NCBI GenBank assembly: GCA_025351875.1
Contig: JANXVA010000708.1
Coordinates: 1 to 34,151, forward strand
Direction of reading: 5' to 3'
DNA from: Myxococcales bacterium
GTDB lineage: Bacteria > Myxococcota_A > Polyangia > Polyangiales > Polyangiaceae
Length of the DNA: 34,151 nucleotides
A program made the translations under genes and the position numbers. Below, one piece after another: positions 32,555-34,151 of this stretch. Numbering within the stretch: the stretch's first letter is position 1; every line of letters starts with the position of its first letter. The notes beneath the pieces were generated by a model. It saw only the letters and a list, made by a program, of their open reading frames with translations. It was not told the DNA's origin and made no database searches.

Positions 32555-34089
32555 GGCTTCTTCACCGGATAAGCGCAGCGCACGCCCGTGACCTGGTAGC
32601 CGTCCTGGTCGACGGGCGTGAAGCGGAAGGTGGGACGCTGCGCATCGCTGATCCAGGAGTTGCCGCGCGTCACCTGCGCGATGCCCTTGTCCACCACGAC
32701 GGGATCCACGATCGACACCTTGGCCCACACGCTCGAGGCGTACGGCGCAGCGTCGTCGACGACCCACTCGACCACGCCGCCGAAGAGCCCGCGAACGCCG
32801 AGCGCCGAGACGTCGGTGCCGATCTCCGAGGCGCGCCGGGGGCCGTCGCCGAGCGGACAGCTCGCAGGCCTGGGAGGGAGCGGCACGCGTCCCCAGATGC
32901 CGCGCGCGCACGTCGGTCGCTCGTCGCCCCACGGGTAGCGCGCCTTGCCGCGATGGCCTGCGACCGTCGCGACGTGCTCCCACTGCGCCTCGGTGAGGAG
33001 GTCACCGCCGCGGTACTGGCAGATGGAACGGGCCGCGCGGTACGAGGCGCAGGTCACCGCATAGTCGTCGCGGTCCTTCGCCTTGAACGACCACGTGCAC
33101 GCCGCGAGCTTGTTCGCGACGGTCTGCTGCGCGAGGACTCCGTCGTACGCGAGCGGAAGCGCGCCCGAATAGCCGCCGTCCACGAGCGCGGAGAGCTCCT
33201 TCACCGTGAGCTCGTTCTTGTCGACGAAGAACGGCGAGAGGCCGAAGACGCGCGGCGGCGCGGGGTCGAGCTGGAAGGTCGCGCCGGGCGTGTACTCGAC
33301 GTTCTCCCGGCTGCCCAGGATCGTCGCTCCGCCGGGGATGCAGACGCGCGTGTCCGACTCCGCGGCCGGAGGACACGTCCCGGTCAGCCACGTCCCCGCG
33401 AGCGTCGACGTCGGCGTCGAGAGATTGTCGACCTCGAGCGGCAGCTTCGCCACCACCTCGCGCTCCTTCTCCGTGGCCACGCAGCTCTCCGATTGGCCGA
33501 CCACCGGGAGCCCGGCCGGTCCCATCTTCACCATCGTCCCGACGCATGCGCCGTCGAGGAGCACGCGCACGCGCCCTCGCGTCTGCGGCTCGAGGCGGAC
33601 GAGGATGAGGCGGTCGACGGTCATGAGCGGCGTGGGTTCGGTCGCCGGCGTGATGTCGCGTCCATCCCTGGCGATGCGCGGCTGCTCGTCGCCGTCGACG
33701 CGCGCGAACGGATCGGTGATGTCGCGGAAGCGCTCGCCGACGTAGCCGTCGACCGCGCCTTCGGGATGCACACGGAGGCGCACCCAGACCAGCCGGGCGC
33801 GCGATTCGTCGTCGCTGTAGACGCTGAAGCTCGCAGGCCAATCGCGGACATCGGGACGTCCGAAGTCGGACGTCTCGAACCATGTGCCGTCCTCCGCATA
33901 GAGATCGACGCGAAGCCTTCCTGCCACGAGCGGCGTGGGCAGGTTCGTGTCGACCACGACGACCACCTCGGGTCGCGGCGGCGCCTCGGCGACCTTGCCG
34001 CAGCCGCTCAGCGCCGATGCGGTGACGAGGAACGCCAGCGCGCGCGCGCCTGCTACCTGCAGTCCGTACCGCACCGATCGTTCTCGCAC
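32551..34089 (-). CDS. SUMF1/FGE-domain lipoprotein (first of tandem pair)
   Basis: A protein of about 512 residues from a GTG at 34089; a second GTG at 34074 is possible. Both starts lie inside the end of the upstream gene. The signal peptide ends LVTASALSGC. The N-terminal beta domain (about 35-235: VVVVVDTNLPTPLVAGRLRV, then LVWVRLRVHPEG) parallels that of the next gene but is poorly conserved in sequence. The SUMF1 domain (about 245-510) has FFVDKNELTVKELSALVDGG, YAVTCASYRAARSICQYRGG, LLTEAQWEHVATVAG, YPWGDERPTC, LFGGVVEWVVDD, TRGNSWISD and GYQVTGVRCAYP. As in its neighbour, the formylglycine catalytic cysteine motif is not seen. The two genes probably arose by duplication and may form a surface complex with the small Cys-rich proteins that flank them. 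Confidence 0.88.
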   Translation of the reverse strand: MRERSVRYGLQVAGARALAFLVTASALSGCGKVAEAPPRPEVVVVVDTNLPTPLVAGRLRVDLYAEDGTWFETSDFGRPDVRDWPASFSVYSDDESRARLVWVRLRVHPEGAVDGYVGERFRDITDPFARVDGDEQPRIARDGRDITPATEPTPLMTVDRLILVRLEPQTRGRVRVLLDGACVGTMVKMGPAGLPVVGQSESCVATEKEREVVAKLPLEVDNLSTPTSTLAGTWLTGTCPPAAESDTRVCIPGGATILGSRENVEYTPGATFQLDPAPPRVFGLSPFFVDKNELTVKELSALVDGGYSGALPLAYDGVLAQQTVANKLAACTWSFKAKDRDDYAVTCASYRAARSICQYRGGDLLTEAQWEHVATVAGHRGKARYPWGDERPTCARGIWGRVPLPPRPASCPLGDGPRRASEIGTDVSALGVRGLFGGVVEWVVDDAAPYASSVWAKVSIVDPVVVDKGIAQVTRGNSWISDAQRPTFRFTPVDQDGYQVTGVRCAYPVKKP

Positions 34090-34151
34090 GTCTTCACGTC
34101 GAGCAGCTTGGTCGCTTCCGGGTCCTTGCCGGTCGCGCAGGTTCGGATGCA
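34053..34151 (-). CDS. 3' end of a Cys-rich exported protein gene
   Basis: The frame is open from the right edge of the window and stops with TAG at 34053-34055, giving 32 C-terminal residues: CIRTCATGKDPEATKLLDVK followed by TCENDRCGTDCR. Five cysteines in 32 residues and a clean reading frame mark it as a genuine gene end. The downstream SUMF1 gene starts within it (overlap of 37 or 22 bases), which suggests coupling. It resembles the Cys-rich style of the lipoprotein at 30659-31129. No family is recognisable from this fragment. Confidence 0.7.
   Translation of the reverse strand, partial: CIRTCATGKDPEATKLLDVKTCENDRCGTDCR

Noticed and set aside
31172-34089. Call of the SUMF1 proteins as sulfatase-maturing enzymes
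   Set aside because: No catalytic cysteine motif is visible and no sulfatase gene lies nearby.

Overview
The window is high-GC DNA with very strong G/C third-position bias. It is densely packed with overlapping genes and rich in lipoproteins carrying Gly/Ser/Thr linkers, a Hanks-type Ser/Thr kinase, FHA and partner-switch regulators, SUMF1-domain lipoproteins and exopolysaccharide genes. This combination suggests a myxobacterium (Myxococcota), most likely of the Polyangiales/Sorangium side. That placement is inferred from style and gene content, since there is no rRNA gene to test it.

Layout. 1-330: 3' end of an unidentified gene. 382-3133 (minus): an operon of a NrtR-like Nudix/winged-helix regulator, an SPFH/band-7 protein and a NAD-kinase-like protein. 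3269-4714: a membrane-anchored Ser/Thr kinase. 4704-6051: an antibiotic-biosynthesis-monooxygenase-fold protein divergent from a GlxA/AraC-type regulator, with a 6-3-6 inverted repeat between them. 6214-8580: a secreted zinc protease, a decayed gene remnant and an Ig-like lipoprotein. 8585-10474 (minus): glmS. 10563-12917: a UDP-sugar 4-epimerase and a UDP-HexNAc 6-dehydrogenase. 12920-19313: a tightly coupled operon of acyl-CoA-dehydrogenase-like protein, amino acid:[carrier protein] ligase (a seryl-tRNA-synthetase relative), DUF1839 protein, GNAT acetyltransferase, alpha/beta hydrolase and a helical-repeat/SUKH protein. 19333-21527 (minus): a beta-helix lipoprotein and a frameshifted Cys-rich remnant. 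21528-22171 (minus): a small carrier protein overlapped by acpS. 22221-26838: polysaccharide assembly genes (BY-kinase-like ATPase, Wzz/Wzc-type copolymerase, family 4 glycosyltransferase, divergent Wza-like lipoprotein). 26822-30426: a partner-switching module (FHA-GAF-SpoIIE phosphatase, RsbW-like kinase, STAS protein) interleaved with an initiating sugar transferase. 30427-34151: a toxin-like remnant, a Cys-rich lipoprotein, two tandem SUMF1 lipoproteins and the 3' end of another Cys-rich gene.

How it may work together. GlmS, the epimerase and the dehydrogenase form a plausible route to a UDP-N-acetylhexosaminuronic acid. The initiating transferase, glycosyltransferase, Wzc-like, BY-kinase-like and Wza-like proteins could assemble and export a polysaccharide. 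The phosphatase/RsbW/STAS set could control it. Embedded in the locus is a complete-looking aminoacyl-carrier-protein system: ligase, DUF1839 and flavoprotein on one strand, carrier protein and holo-synthase on the other. I consider this the most interesting content. Its biochemical end product is not known from the sequence; decoration of the polysaccharide with amino acids is one hypothesis.

No tRNA, rRNA, CRISPR array, insertion sequence or phage gene was seen. No stretch above 300 bases lacks a gene or gene remnant. The longest gaps are 7426-7686 and 30427-30658, and both hold decayed fragments.
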